Of a stretch of DNA of 64,000 nucleotides, positions 23,501-38,500 are shown piece by piece. The position numbers and the translations under genes were made by a program. How positions within the stretch are numbered: the stretch's first letter is position 1; each line of letters begins with the position of its first letter. The notes below the pieces were generated by a model. The model was not told where the DNA came from, made no database searches, and saw only the letters and a program-made list of their open reading frames with translations. Source of the DNA: Enoplolaimus lenunculus (Eukaryota > Nematoda > Enoplea > Enoplida > Thoracostomopsidae); NCBI GenBank assembly GCA_030248215.1, contig JASANG010000258.1, forward strand, positions 67,001 through 131,000. Reading direction: 5' to 3'.

Positions 23501-26500
23501 CCTTAAAGTATTAACATTGGCCGGCATGGCTAAGCGTTTTCCTAATGTATCTTGCATGGCAAAACTTCTACCGCACGTTTTAGCAAGCGTCTATAGCCGG
23601 TGTCAATTTCCACACTCCGTACACGAATTAAAGTGAACAAAGCATTACTGCAGTGCACAAATAATAAGTAACATTCGGTGACCGTGATTTCTAGCGCAGA
23701 TTTGACTTTATATTTTTGAGGTGACACATTTGAAATGTGAATTTTTAAAAATATTATTTTTTGTTATTTTTTGACGGGGCAGGAAAGTTGAATGAAACAA
23801 ATGTTGTTCTGTGACACATTGCAATACTTTTAAGCTCCTATTCACATGTACACGTTGTTGCAGCAAAAACTTGCACGTGTGCAACTTGTACGCGCAAGTT
23901 TGGTCACGAAGCAACTTGAAAGTTGTTGCAGTTGCAAATTATTCACTGGAATTTATGCTATTTTATTTAATTCGCACCTGTGAACGCAGTTGCAAGTCGC
24001 TTGCATTTCTTGCACCTGCAGTTTGATTGGTCAATCGGAATGTGGCTTTCAAAATACTTCCAGCTGCAAGTATTTCGCGCAAGTTGCAGCTGCCAGTTCT
24101 CGCTGCAAAAGCTTGCACGTGTGAACAGGGCTTAAAACTAATCTTGATTCGTTTTATGAGTCGATTTTGAGTGATTCAAATTTTGTTGAAATTTAAAAAT
24201 AGGTATCACAAATTAAATGCTATTTTTCTTTGCCATCAAACACATATCGGAATTTTTACCAGGAGCCGCTGTCAGAAACTTACGGAGAACCGAAAAGCTG
24301 GCTGTGTGACCCATCCAATCGAAATTAATTTCTGTTAGGCAACAAGAACACCGTCTCTATGAGTTATTTTGTCTTCACATCGAACATTTTAGTCGTTTTT
24401 TGCTGATGCCGGCCCTCACTAATCCGAACTACTTAGGTACGTTGCTGCCATTGTTCGTTATTACAAGAGTGCATGATATTTAACAAGAGTGTATGATATT
24501 TAACAGGAGTGCAGGATATTTAACAAGAGTGTATGATATGTAACAAGAGTGTGCAACTAGCTGGCCGGTATATGGGACAAAATGTACCAGCACGCGTTGT
24601 GTTTTTGCCTGAGTTTCTACAATTAGGTGGGTAGTCACCAGTTGAACCACATAGTAAATTTAGGAGTAAATCGGGCGACTTTAGCTAAAATGTAAATTAT
24701 AAGTACAACGTACCCCCTAAATAGAGTTGGGGTAGGCCATCACCGCAACTTGCGCTGGGTACATTCTTTTGTGCACCGGATGTATCGAGTTGCACAATCT
24801 GGTGTAAGTCATTCACTCTTGGTTATAACAATAGTGTATAATACAAGAGTATGCAACTTTTGAGGTTATACATGGTACAAAATGTACTACAGGGCGTTGC
24901 GTTTTTGACCGACTCATCTTATTTAGTGGGGGTAGTTAACGTTTGAAACACAGCATACGTATAGGTTTTAGAAATGTATAAGAAACAATTTTGGAAAATT
25001 TTCACATGTGAAACTGAGACAATCGGTAAACCTGACCACCCACCTAAATAAGGGCGTAGGCAAAAACGCAGCGTGCGCTGAGTATATTCTTTTGTACACC
25101 AAATGTACCCAGTTGCACACTCTTGTAAAAATGAATCATTATCGACTCTTGGTTATAATTATGTCCCGCCTACATTTCACTTTCCCAACGCTTTTTAATT
25201 CAAATTTATGTTTCCAAATGATACCATGCGTAATATTCGGTAATTTTATTGTAATATTTTTGGTTACACTATCAATTGACGGTGTATAATTTAAATTTTA
25301 AGTAATGAACAGTTTGTATGCTGATTATTAGCGAAAGTTTTGTCTTTTAATTTAAGAAATGGGCGTTCAAAATAAGTAGTTTCAAAAATCGGTGCTAATT
25401 CTGAGCAAAGTGTATGCAACTTACTCGATTTCAGAAGGCACAAAATTTACCAAAATTAGCTTTCTTGGAACCGTACGGTTTGCACGATCCTTGTTCGAAA
25501 TTGTTCCTAAACGTAAGGACCATGCCGGCAATCGAGTCTTTTTGTACTCGAGTCAAGCATGCGTCCACTAATCATGTGGTCGATAGAAACAACGAATATT
25601 CTGGTATATGTGGACATGTAGGGCAATCTTTAATACTTTTACATACACTCTACCGTGCGCATATACCGACAGCAATGTAAATTTTAGTGAGTTGATTTTT
25701 ACCTCAAAATGAGTGGAATCACTGCGTGAGTTAGGACTATCAGAACTCAAAGATTAGAGTTGATTCAGTTCATTCTGGGCTAATTAAATCAACTCACCCA
25801 GAGTCAGCTCAACTCAGACTGAGAATTTAGTCAAGTGGATCTGCAACATATTTCACTGTGAGTAGCGGAATAATATGCTTGCCAGCAACTTACAGTTGAC
25901 AATGAAACTATCTTCAGATTTGGGCTGCGTGGCACAGTCACTAGCGGATCCAGAGGGGGAAGCACGTACGTCCCCCGTCAGAGATTTCTTGCGTTAAAGT
26001 GGTAAGGTCCCTCTACCTTACAATTTTTGCCCTCACAATATTTTTTGTAAAAAAACATAATTTTTCCCGCAGAATTTTTTCATGATAAAAACGGTAATGT
26101 CCCTTCCACCCTTACAATTTTTCACCCTCAGAAAATTTTTTGGTGATAAAATGATAAGGTTCTTTTTTTGCGTTTTATGACATTTGTCAGCCCCCCCCCC
26201 CCGTTAAAAATTTTTGTATCCGGCTCTGGGAACAGTGTTGAGGTGTCATCGCTCACGTATCTGAAAAACGTCATTTGTTCGAATCTGCTTCACACCGGCT
26301 GTTCAAAATAAGTAAATTAAAGTCCCTGCCATGACCGGTTTGACGTTTGTAGTTGGACGCACCTTTCTATTGATTTAAGCTTACGCAAAACTGATTGTTC
26401 TAGAAATATATATACACAGGTGACGAAATTATACTGAAATTTGAAGAAATTTGAACTGTTGTTTACAATATTGTTTACTAATACAATTTCAACTCAAAAA

Positions 26501-29500
26501 TAAAAATAAACATTTCAACTCTATTTGACATTGTTTCAACTTGAGTTGAGTACAACTACGGTGTAAAGGTTACTAAAATAGACGCTTTAGACGCGATAAC
26601 TCGGGTTCTGTACGCCCTCGGGTTTGAATAAATGTGTTTTTATTGTTTCTCTCTGCTGATTTGTAATTTGGTTAAATATTTTCCCAGCGGACCTAAAAAG
26701 TTATGTTTTGATTTGAGATAAGGGGATTATTTTATTTTTTACAAACGTGGGGGTTTAATAGTCAAATCATCTTGGTTTGGCAACACCTTGGTCAGAGTTA
26801 ATGACTTAGGGCAAGATGCCAAATGGCTTTGGCAAAAATTTTGCATAAGATGATTTCGCTAATTAGTTAACATTTAGGTTCGATCTTTAGCGGAGGTAAT
26901 TAAATTAGTAATCAAAACAATTTGCTTGCGTTTTGACGTATTTGTAAGCATATGCTTGTCCGTTATGTGCACATGCAATATAATGCAGTACGCTGTATGT
27001 ATGCTGGCCGGCAGCATAACGGCGACATATAGTCGACGATGGAAGCAGTTGAAAAGGCGGGCTATGTGACGCAATGGTCGAGCGCTTGCCTCAGATTTAT
27101 TTTATTTTCGGCCCATGCATAGAACAGGGCCGAAACAGTAGTATATTGAACATATTCCTAAGCCTAACATATTCCTAAGCCTAAGCATAAACCTAAACGT
27201 AACAATGAGCCTATTCCTAAGCCTAAGCAAAAAATTTAGTCCAAAGATTAAACTGACTCTGTAACAGCCCCTACGGAAAACGATCCGGCCCTGTTCTGTA
27301 CATGGGTCCTATTTTTAAATGAATCTACGTTTACGCTCGTGTTGCTGATATTTAAACATTCCACAAGCGTTCGCGACAAATACGTCCACATTTTGCATAT
27401 TTCAAGATATACGTACCCTTTGCATACTCCTTGAACGTCGACTTCAGATTTAAGTTGGAATCTGAGTTCAAATCAAGCTTTGCATTGAACGAAACCTTCT
27501 TCAATCCGTTGATTAAAATAACAGCGGCATTTAAAAAAACAATTTTGGATGGAAACCGAAAAACTCTTATGATTTACATGAATTTCGTTACAATTTTCCG
27601 AGTATAAAATATTTAAGCTCGAATAATTTACGACGCCTGTAATCTTTGTGTTTCTATACAGAAGTTCTTACGCTGAATACAAAAAAGCTTTATTTTCCTG
27701 ACAGGATATTTGACCCATATATAGAACAGGGTCGGAACAGTCATATTCCTAAGCTTAAGCCTAAGATTAAGCCTAAGCCTAAGCGTAAGGATGAGCCTAT
27801 TCCCAAGCCTAAGCATAAGGATGAGCTTATTTCTAAGCCTAAGCGTAAGGATGAGCTTATTACTAAGCCTAAGCGTAAGGATGAGCCTATTCCTAAGCCT
27901 AAGCGTAAGGATGAGCCTATTCCTAAGCCTAAGCGTAAGGATGAGCCTATTCCTAAGCCTAAGCGTAAGGATGAGCCTATTCCTAAGCCTAAGCGTAAGG
28001 ATGAGCCTATTCCTAAGCCTAAGCCTAAGCCTATGCCTACGCAAAAAACTTCGAGGGTTAAACTGACTCAATTATAGCCCCACAGGAAACCGATTCGTCC
28101 CTGTTCTATACATGGGCCGGATATTTTGGTATTATTTTTAAGATATGGTTTAGCATGTAAAACTGCTACAAGTTCAGCCGATAGGTTCACAAACAAAATA
28201 TTTTTTCTGCAAAATTCTACAGTAGAACAAAGCTTTGCTCAGTCTTAGGGTTGTTATTGTTGTTATTCATTTTGAATGTTATATATACGTCGAATTTCCG
28301 CTTTTTTTCGCTGAACAAAGACGTCGGCGGTTAAAAATTAGGTACAATTAGGAAAACAGCTTTGGGCTGGTGACTGTGAACCGGAACATTGATTATTTTG
28401 GTTGGTTTTGAGTGCTATGTTACAGACTACAAAAGAATATTACTCCTACCCAGGTGTCTCAAAACAGATCTTTGGTGCGGCCTGCAGTGAGTGAAGTTAC
28501 GAGTAACGCTTCAACGGACGGCTGAAACTGCAGTCGAACTCTCGAAGCAGTGGGTAGCGAGGTGCCGTTGGGGGGGCTGAGTTACTGGAGTAGAGCAACT
28601 GACTGGCTGCACAGAAGTGCTATAACCGCCACACTCTACATTTGTTATTGAGTTTAACATTTAAAATTGCAAACATGTTTAATTTAACTGAACAGCAACA
28701 CACAAGTGTCCTGATTTTAAAGCCGTAGGTGAAGAAAAGACTAAAAAGTATCATCAGTCGCCCAAAGTAATATTATTTTCCTGACGGAACTTAAAGATTC
28801 CTATCGTTCTGAGCATTCACGGACTTCACGGCAAAAAATGGTGAATCAAATAGACTCCCTCCGAAATAGGCTCTACAGGACTACACAAACAGAGTCAAAT
28901 TCGACTCCGCCAGAGTCAAACGTGCGACTAAGTGAATCGAATTTGACTCTGGCGGAGTCTAATTTGACTCAATCTGTGTAGTCCCGTAGAGCCTATTTCA
29001 GAGGGAGTCAATTTGACTCACCATTTTTTGCAGTGTTGGTGCAACCGTATACATTCTGTCCAACAAAGAAATTGTATCACATTATGCGTAATCCGCAATA
29101 TCTCGTGTACACCGTGTGGAAAAATGCACTGGCAATTGACGACAACTTATACTGTTTTTAAAACAGCAAGTAGCACGGCCTTAAATTTGAAATTATTGGA
29201 TTTGAGTGAAAAATACTAGATTCAAATTTTGTAAATTTAACAAAAAAATTTTTTACGGTAAAAACGGCCACAAGGGAAACCAAGTGTCACCACTCGATGG
29301 TGGTCATAAAAAGACATAGCGAGCGGAGCGAGCTGGAGGTCAATCCCAATTTTCGTAGGCGTAAAAGTAAAAACTTGTAGGCCGGGCATGACACCCGTAT
29401 AATTTTTGATAAAAAACATTTGGACGGGGGAGCAAATAGTAGATGAAGCGTGAAGCCACCCACCGCGGCATAAAAGTAAAAAATTTGTAAGGTAGGGAGA

Positions 29501-32500
29501 CCTACCATTTAAAAAAATTGATAAAGGAGTCGATCTGCATCCGGATACCCTCTTGTTGATTTACCTCTGGACAGAGGCATCGCCTATTGTAATTTCTATT
29601 ACTTTTTGTAACTTTATTATAACCCTTTAACTCATCGAGTATACTATGAGCAACTAAATACAACTAATAAATGAGCTACACAGACACTGTGAGCAATGTT
29701 TAACAATTGTAACATATATGTGCAGTGCAAAATTTCTACAAGACGTGAGAGCCCCCTCGGCCTCGAGCGTCAAGCTCGTATAGCTGAGTGGTCATCGTAA
29801 ACTTCTGCACCCGAAAGACTGGATCGAATCTTACCTTGAATGTGCATCTCATATGAAATTGAAAATATTCTTGTGAGAAAGGGTTAAAATTTGACGTTTC
29901 ATTCGTTTCGGAGGTTCGGTATAAATAATTCGAACTTTCTGGAAGGACAGTTTTTTCAATAACAGTTTCAGGCAAAAAATTTGTATGGTAAAATTGGCAA
30001 AATTACAATGTACTTTATGGCAGCTGTCTTGAACAGGTTTGTAAACAACTGTTTACACGAGTTCAAGTGTACTGTAACGTGGATGGCCCGCCAGAGGCGT
30101 ATCCAGGACCACTGGCAGCAGGCCCGTAGCCAGCTCACCTTGCTAGTGGGAGGGGCTAAAAATTTTCAGGAGGGGCATTCAAGGGTTTTCAATGAGTTAC
30201 AAGCAAGGATGAAAATTCTCAAGGGGGCCAAAAGTTTTCCAGGGGGCTGAGCTCTTCTGGCCGTTTTTTTCCTACGGGCCCGACAACCATATCCAAACGG
30301 AGGCCACCCCAGCGTAGGTTCTCATAAAACGCGGATCAAAACCAAAGATGTGGGTGTTAAGGTTTAGCACTAACATAGTGTTCGTTTGTGAGTTTTTTCC
30401 ACTATTATATCACCCGCGTCCGGTTTTAGAAATTTCCGGATCCACTACTGTGGTCAGAATTCGTTTCAAACCGGTATACTGAAATATCCGGAGATGATAT
30501 ATTTCTCGTATATGAACCGCCGAATAAAGCTGCCTACTGGCCCGGTACGCAAATGACAAGCACAACCTGTTATTGTCCATTTCTCACATAAATATTTTCT
30601 ATTTCCCCTGAGACCTACTTTTATGCTAGGATTCGAACTCGGGTGACTGGCGCTGGAGGCGTATACCATCACCACTCAGCTGTAGGAGCTTGACGCTCGA
30701 GCCCGAGGGACTCTCTCACGTCTTGTGATGATTTAGTACTATGTATACGTGTTGCAATTGTTAAACACGGTGCGATATATACTGTTTAACGTATATACAC
30801 TGCGCTGAGTTGCAACTCAATGTGAGAAGGGGTTAACCATTTTATACTTTTCCAAAATTTATATGATCGGTTTCGCTCTTTGTGTGCGACCCGTTTGATG
30901 GATGGCCCGGGCCAACTGTCCCATTTGTTTAATCAAGCGCTGTCCGTATCCGGTTTCTTGTTCACATCCCTTGCTATAGCAACAAGAGCTCGTTCTATAT
31001 TGTGCTTTTCTACAGGAGCCGGCAAACGCTAGCGAGTGACTATTTTTTTAATTGTCTATTGTCTTTTAGTTTACTAGTGTAATAGCATTTTGAAGTTGCT
31101 TTTCCTGTGTATTTTAAAGTTTTTTTCAGTTAAACACAACAAGCCACACACGTGACGTCCAATGTTACTTTAAGAGGGGCGTCCAGGTTTCTGGCGGGTT
31201 TGTAAAAGAGTAGGTTTAGATTCTAGATTACATTGTTTTGCTTAGGCTTAGGCTTAGGCTTAGGAATACGCTTAATCTACGGTTACGCCCCTAAAAGTAA
31301 CATTGGTCCAAGTGACAATAAAGGTCGCGGGTTTAGAATAACGGATTGTCGGCAAAGAATTTCAAATCTGAAACAATCGGTGGATTCAGGAACTTCCGGC
31401 GGGCGAGAATCGTTTTTGCTTTTTGAAATTTTGAAATTTTGATTTTTTGAGGTAAAAATTGTGCCGAAGGTTTAAAATTGTTCAATAATAAATGTTTTTA
31501 CCTGTATGAGTGAAATATTAGTATTACGCTCCTGAAATGGTGCCGTTAAATTGAAAAATATTTGTGGCTTTTTGAATGGCAGCAACACTATATGGCATTT
31601 TATTTGCTCACATACTTCGTGCTCCTATAGATGTTAGTTTTTCGTTGGCGTGAAACAATGTGTTTACAGGTTTCTGAAACAGGTCTTAAGGCAAACTGTG
31701 ACGAAACCGTAATCAAGTTCTTAACTACGATGATTTTGTACAGACCAAAATGTTTAGATTTACTGATCACCCATCTGCAAACGTAGTTTCAACAATAATA
31801 TGGTTAATGCGCAATATATTTTTTTGCTTAATGGTTTGTTTTGAAAGTTACCGATAACCAGTTTTTGTAACGTAAATCGAACGAGTCACATCTATGCGCT
31901 GTAATTGTGATTTACGCAGAAAAAAATAAGGGCAGGTAACGTCGGTAACGGTAAAGAAGGACGGGATTATTTTCTTCGGGACCGATCAACTGTTTTTCAT
32001 GCAAACAATTTCATAATTTGTACATACACCATTTAGGGCCCACGTAAAGATTAGAGTCGGAACGTAGTTCTGCGAGACTGTAGTAAAGTAAGCTTAAGTT
32101 TAGACTAATTTATTTTTGCTTATGCTTAGGCTCAGGTATAAGCTCATCGTTACGCTAAGGTTTGGGTGTAGGAATATGCTCATACTACTGTTACGACCGT
32201 GTTCTGCTCCATTGGTCATATTTAGCATACGAAACTCTAATCGCTATTACCGTGTAGAATTTACGCAGCCCAGCTGGTTTAAGCCTAGAAGAAACTCAGC
32301 GAATCCTTGGTCAAAATATTTATCTAAAATTTGTGTTGAAATTCCCTGAACGATGTGATTACGTGGAATTTAGCAAAGATAAACCAAATAAACCGTTTAA
32401 ATCGTTGTTTTTAGTTGTTTTTGTTTTTAAAGACGTCTAAGATTATGCGTTTAGAAGTTCAATAAAACGACTTTAAAATATATTTGAGGCACCAAATACT

Positions 32501-35500
32501 GATATGTTGTTGAAGATATTGTGCTTAGATTAATAATTATAATCTGCAGAGGGGAATTAAAACTTTAGCATTTGTCAGCTAAGAAACAATCAGTTTCAGA
32601 TTTCGTCGCTTTGTTATTCAACGATTTGTCTGAATTGGTGTTTCCATTGAGTTGATTAATCAACTTGCCAAGATCGAATTTGTTACGTCTGAGTTAATAT
32701 CAGCACGAGTGAATGATGCATATTGAAATAAGAGTATGCAATTGGGTGCATTCTGTGTAGAAAACAATGGATCCGGCACGCGTTGCGTTTTTGGCCAGCC
32801 GCCTTTATTTAGAAGGGGTACAACCTGTGCGCACCATGACACTGTGTATCCGACAACGAAATTGATCCGCTTATAATTTAATTTAGGGTTTTGCATGTGA
32901 CAACGACCCCCTCTAAACAAGGTGGGGGTCGGCAAAAAACGCAACGCCCGGCGGTACGTTTTGTATCATGCGCGACCCTAACAGTTGCACACTTTTGTCA
33001 GTATCCACTCTTGATATCAGTGAAACAGTTATAACTCCCTCTCGGTTAGGATGATTCTCATACTAATAATGTTGATTCCGGTTGAGTTGATTAAATAACT
33101 AATGATGAGTTAAATCAAGTCAGAGTTGTGACAGTCCTAAACTCTCATTGTGATTTAAAATCAATTCACTGGGATTTACAGGGTAGTAAACTGAGTTCCA
33201 GGTATATTTTCATTAATTTTATGATATTTGTTCGCTAAAAATAGGGTTACTGAAACTACTGGGTCTTATTACAAATATTTTCAAAAAAGAACAAAAATGT
33301 TCCGGTTCCGCTAGTAAATCGTAACGAAATTTCCGCATTTACACATATGTTTGAACCGTTTTCCAACCGACAAACTCAGGTTGGCTTTCCGCGTTAAACC
33401 GGAAAACTGTAAAAAATACTTTTTACTTCCGTGTTCTGCCAACTATGCACTTAAGACCACGTTGACACTGAACCTAGAGGAGACACATTCCTCAGTCTAA
33501 ATACTCTAATAAGTTAATGCCACTACCTTATTGAATAATCGTTAACGATTGGCCAATTCTCGATTTTAAATAGTCAATGATTGGTCAGTATCCGGTTCCG
33601 GCTCCGACCAATCAAAATTCAATGGATACTCGATTGCAGCCAGCGGCGGATCTACAAAATTTTTTGACGGAAGCTTCGCAAAAGTTATGAAACAGTTTTT
33701 ACTGTATGCTATTTTTGGTGTCAATTGTCTACGGTAGAAAATTGTAAGCTAAAACGAACATTACCATTTTATCACACAAAATTAATCTGATGACGGTCGC
33801 ACGCCGTCCGTACCTACGCCTGTATCCAGATCCGCTGGTGACTGCAGCAGTTAGTGCCACCAGATTGTCCCACACCAAAGGCTTTAAACATCAACGTAAA
33901 GGCGTATTAAATAATTTAAATCAGGTGAAGCCTTCGTTCTTTAGGTTTTGGTTTGGCCCAAAATTTTGGTGTATTTTTTTGGCTGCAAAATTACGTTTGG
34001 CTCTGTGTTGTTTTTGTTTGCCGAGACATTTTGGTTATACATGCCAGCGGTCTAGCAGGCTATATAAAGGGGTGCCAACATTACATACCTTGTTTAATGC
34101 TTTAATTGGTGTGGACTATTTTGTATATATTTTTAATCAGTTTGGTAACATACGACCTGGCAGGAACAGGCCCGGTAGCCAGGTAAACACCTTGCTAAGA
34201 GGGGAGGGGGCTAAAAAATTTTCAACAGGGGCATTCAAGGGTTTTCAACGAGTTTACAAGCAAGGTTGAAATTTTTCTATGGGGGAACTGGTGCCGCTCC
34301 TGGCCCCCCTTGACTACGGGCCCGGGCAGGAAGCTGGTTGTTGACATTTGTGAAGTTAGAATATTTTGCATTAAGTAAAATGAAAAATTTTTATGAAAAA
34401 ATACGGCTCATATATAGAACAGGGCCGGAACAGTAGTATAAGCTTATTCATAAGCCTAAGCCTAAGCCTACGCGTAAAGATGAGCCTATTCCTAAGCCCA
34501 AGCGTAAGCCTAAGCCTAAGCAAAAAATTTAGTCTAAAGCTTAAACTGACTCTATTATAGCCCCTTCGGAAAACGATCCGGCCTTGTTCTATACATGCGC
34601 CAAAATACTAACGTCTTTTACCTGACACCCTATTAAAATTGCACCTGTACCGTTATCTATCGCGACCAGCGAATGCGGGGGGGCCCACTCGGTTTTTTAC
34701 ATCATCTGCTGCGCGGCTGTATGTTTTTTTAAAATCGGTTGTGCACAATTTGCAATTGCAATATTGCAATATTGCAACAAATTGCAAAAGTTTTGTGCAA
34801 TTTTTTGTAATTTTTGTAAATTTTCAATAGGGATTAATTGAAAAATCTGGAATTTTATAAACTTTGATCAAATCAAATGATTCTGCTTTCAACCGATGCT
34901 TTTCAAGACTGCGCTGTCTCCACAAGCCCGTTGCCAGCTCAGCTTGCTGGGGGGGGGGGGCTAAAGATGTTTTAGGAGGGGTATACAGGGGTTTTCGGTG
35001 ACTAACAAGCAAAGTTGAAAATATTCTTGGAGGCGAAAACATTTCCAGGGTGGCTGAAGCCCCCGGCGCCGGCCTTGGCTATGGGCCCGTTTCAACTATG
35101 TTTTTCTTTTATGTATTAAAAAATTTATTAGCTGAATTGGCAACTTATATGAGCGTAAATAGCTTCTACGGCGTGAGCGAAGGATTTTCGTTGACTTACA
35201 AGCAAGGTTGAAAATTTTCTAGTCGGGCACAAAATTTTTCCAGATGCAGCACCTATCACCAGTTTGTTATAGCTGTTCTGAACTTTTCTCGTCGTTTGCA
35301 TTTGATTTGTTTCGTTTGCGCACGGATGTAGACATTTGTCGCGGACACAGTTCGTTTGTTAGAAAACCCAGCACTAAACTGGCAATTGATAATCGAAACA
35401 GATGCAAAAATTGGGTTTATACGATAAAAGTCAGTAATGTTTTGACTTTAGAAAAATATTATCTTTATTTTTGGTAACCCAAAACTGGAATTGGTGTATT

Positions 35501-38500
35501 TTTCTACTCTCAGGGATTTATTAGCCGATATTATTAAATATAAAACCGAATTACTAACATAAGTAAACGCTACAGCCAGTTCAATTATAATTAGCAGTGT
35601 CGGCGCAGTCGTACTATATTTGTTTCAAATTTATTTTCAAATTTGCCAAAATAGTTTCAACTCAACTCGAATTGTGGAGTTAAAATTTTGAGTAAAGTTG
35701 ACAGTGGAGTGAACGAATTGGTCGACGGATCCTAATCAGTATTGTGATATAAATGAGTCTTTGAAAACTTACTTTAAATTTGCTCAAAATATGGAATGTC
35801 CTGCGTGTCATGAAATCTGCTGGTGCTGTAAGCTTCGAATGTCAATAAAACGAGCTAAAGCGTGGCGTAAACTGAAGCGATACAGGTACTAAAATACAAA
35901 TTATTAATACAACGGTGGTAAAATTACAGAGATATAACTTTTAGTCGACCTTTATAACTCGATCAAGGGACCGTATTCTCAAGTGTATGCAGCATCTATC
36001 AACAGTTGGTGATAGGTCTTGTAACTTTCGAACCAGTGAATGCTGAGGCTAAAAATTTAGCACATTTTTTCGCATATCATTTGTTCAGTTGGTGATAGGT
36101 CTTGTAACTTTCGAACCAGTGAATGCTGAGGCTAAAAATTTAGCACATTTTTTCGCATATCATTTGTTCAGTTGGTGATAGGTCTTGTAACTTTCGAACC
36201 AGTGAATGCTGAGGCTAAAAATTTAGCACATTTTTTCGCATATCATTTGTTCTACTCCTGTATTAATTTTGAGTTCAACAACTGAAATAGTGAGTTTGAA
36301 GACCTATTAGTAATTGATGATAGTTGCCATATATACTTACATTTCAGAATATGGGCTTAGATCTCAGGGCCTGTGTACAGATCAGGGGTGGAACGTTTAA
36401 AATATGGGCGTAGCTCTGAGGCCTATGCAATAGTTTGTGCAGAATTTAAATTTGAAACCTGTTGTTGCTAAAAGACTTGATGGTGCTAAGTACCTTCAGA
36501 AAGAACGTATTGCTCTGTGATTTTCAATTCATACTTACTTTCCCATCACACTAGTGATAACTTCATACTTGGAAAAGCTGTGTCCCCACATTTGTATAGT
36601 AGTGTAATAAGGGGACATTTTACTTTCTGATCAGGGGGACAGCCCGCTCCCTTGAACCCCCGCCCCCGTATTGTGGAAACTTTTTGTACAAAAACTAAAA
36701 TAAGTATTTTTAAGAGTTATCAGTGCTTTGAGCTAAATATTGTCTTCAAAAATTTGAAGTTGCTGCTCGAGCGGATAATCAACCTTTAGGCGAATAAAAA
36801 ATAAACGAATTTTATCCTGAAACTGTATATATTTGTTATTTTTTATTGTTTCAGAATATTTCGACGTATGTCAGGCGGATCTCCGACACTTGCGCCAATA
36901 CCTGATCACTTACATTCCTTTTTAAAGGTAAGAATTGTTTATTTATATTTTTGAAGACTGTATTCTCAAAAGGTTGTAGCACCTATCATCAGTTAGTAAT
37001 TTGTTTTCAAATGAACTAGCGTTCTTACACTGTAAAAATGGTGAGTCAAATTGACTGTTTCCAAAATATGTTTTACACGGGAAAACACAAACTGAGTCAA
37101 ATTCGACTGTGCCAGAGTCAAACGTGCGGCGCAGTAAGTCAAAATTCGACTCTACGATGTTAGGCCTAATGAAACGGTTTTAAAACATAACCAAATGTCA
37201 ATATTATCCAGCCATATTTTCTGGTAATATCTGAATACTGTAAACCAGTTTCATTATTGATTGTAGTGTAATTAATATTAACAAATAACAAGAGTGGATA
37301 ATCGCTATTTAACAAGAGTGCGCAACTGGGCACATCATTCTATATAGAAAAGAATGTACCCGGCACGCGTTACGTTCTTGCCCAACCCCCCTTTATTTAC
37401 AGGGGGTACAACCGGTACTAACCATGCCACATTATGCATGCGGCGTCAAACATGCTCCCCTTATAGTTTAATTTAGGGGTATTCATGTGATAGCGACCCC
37501 ACCCCCTCTAAACAAGCGGAGGTCTGGCGAAAACGCAACACCCGGTGGTACATTTGGCACCATGCGGGACCACAGGCTCCAGTTACACACTCTTGTCATT
37601 ATCGACTCTTGATATTAAAAGCTACCCGAGTGAGTTTAGAGGGCATAAATTTTCAAAACGAATGCTCATTAATGGATTTTAGACTATTCAAAACTGGGAT
37701 TTTGATGTATTTCAACTGAACGAACTCTCGGACAACAATGCACTGAAATATGTTGGATTTGAGCTTTTCAACCGATACGGGCTGCTGACAAAGTATAAAG
37801 TAAGTTCAGAATCATGCTAGGGGGTGGGGCTATATATTTTTCAGGAGGGACATTGAACGGTTTTCAATGAGTCACAGGCACGGTTGAAAACTTTCTAGGG
37901 GGGGCCAAAATTTTCCAGAGGGGAGCTGAGGCCCGCTGCCCCCTCTTGGCTAGGGGCCCGACGATAGTATACAAATGAAGTTATAAGAGGGATAATCATC
38001 TTCGGAAATTTATCAAGAGATTGAAAAAGTACGTTTAACAGGGTTTAATATAACCATGGGGTTCCCAAGGGACCAAAAAAATCTATCGGTTGGTTGGTGG
38101 TTTGCTTGAAATAACCCCCACAGAAGGCATCCAGTTCCAAAATGGACCCCTGGCTACGCCTCTGCTCGTGGTGGCCAAAGACCTAGTCATCTCGCCAAGT
38201 AACTTAGCGTTAACTTTTAGGTTTAGGTTCACAGTTTAGGGTCGTGTTATGGACAACCATAGCTTGGACGGATTCGGCAGCGGAACTCAGCCCCCCCCCA
38301 GAAAATTTTTGTGATGTAAAAAGTTTAGTTCAGCAATTTTGCGAAACTTCTGATTGCCCTGTTTGAGTTTGTTGCGTGTCGCGTATGTCTTTGATTGTAG
38401 CAGTATCGATTGCGGAAAAGGTATCCATGACGGAAAAGTGTATTTACGCTTACACCTTTCTTAGGTTGTTGTACACGTTCCCCCAGCTTATTCCAAGGCC

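Larger units (their letters stand above)
9823..36854. other. PDE1 intron 3 (about 27 kb), transposon-rich
   Basis: The donor is GACAA|GTAAGT and the acceptor TGTTTCAG|AATATT. Beyond the elements listed separately I recognise no conserved coding exon of another known gene. Notable contents are a minus-strand GC-rich island (15.9-17.2 kb), an A-rich tract (17.35 kb) and a phase-compatible alternative first exon (35791). Stretches such as 20.6-21.3, 26.3-26.9, 28.1-28.8 and 31.4-32.0 kb show nothing assignable. Confidence 0.85.

Noticed and set aside
27628-28077. [16 protein letters not shown] protein of about 143 codons
   Set aside because: It is the translation of the 30-bp unit inside a GGCC-1 element with both inverted ends and a target duplication.
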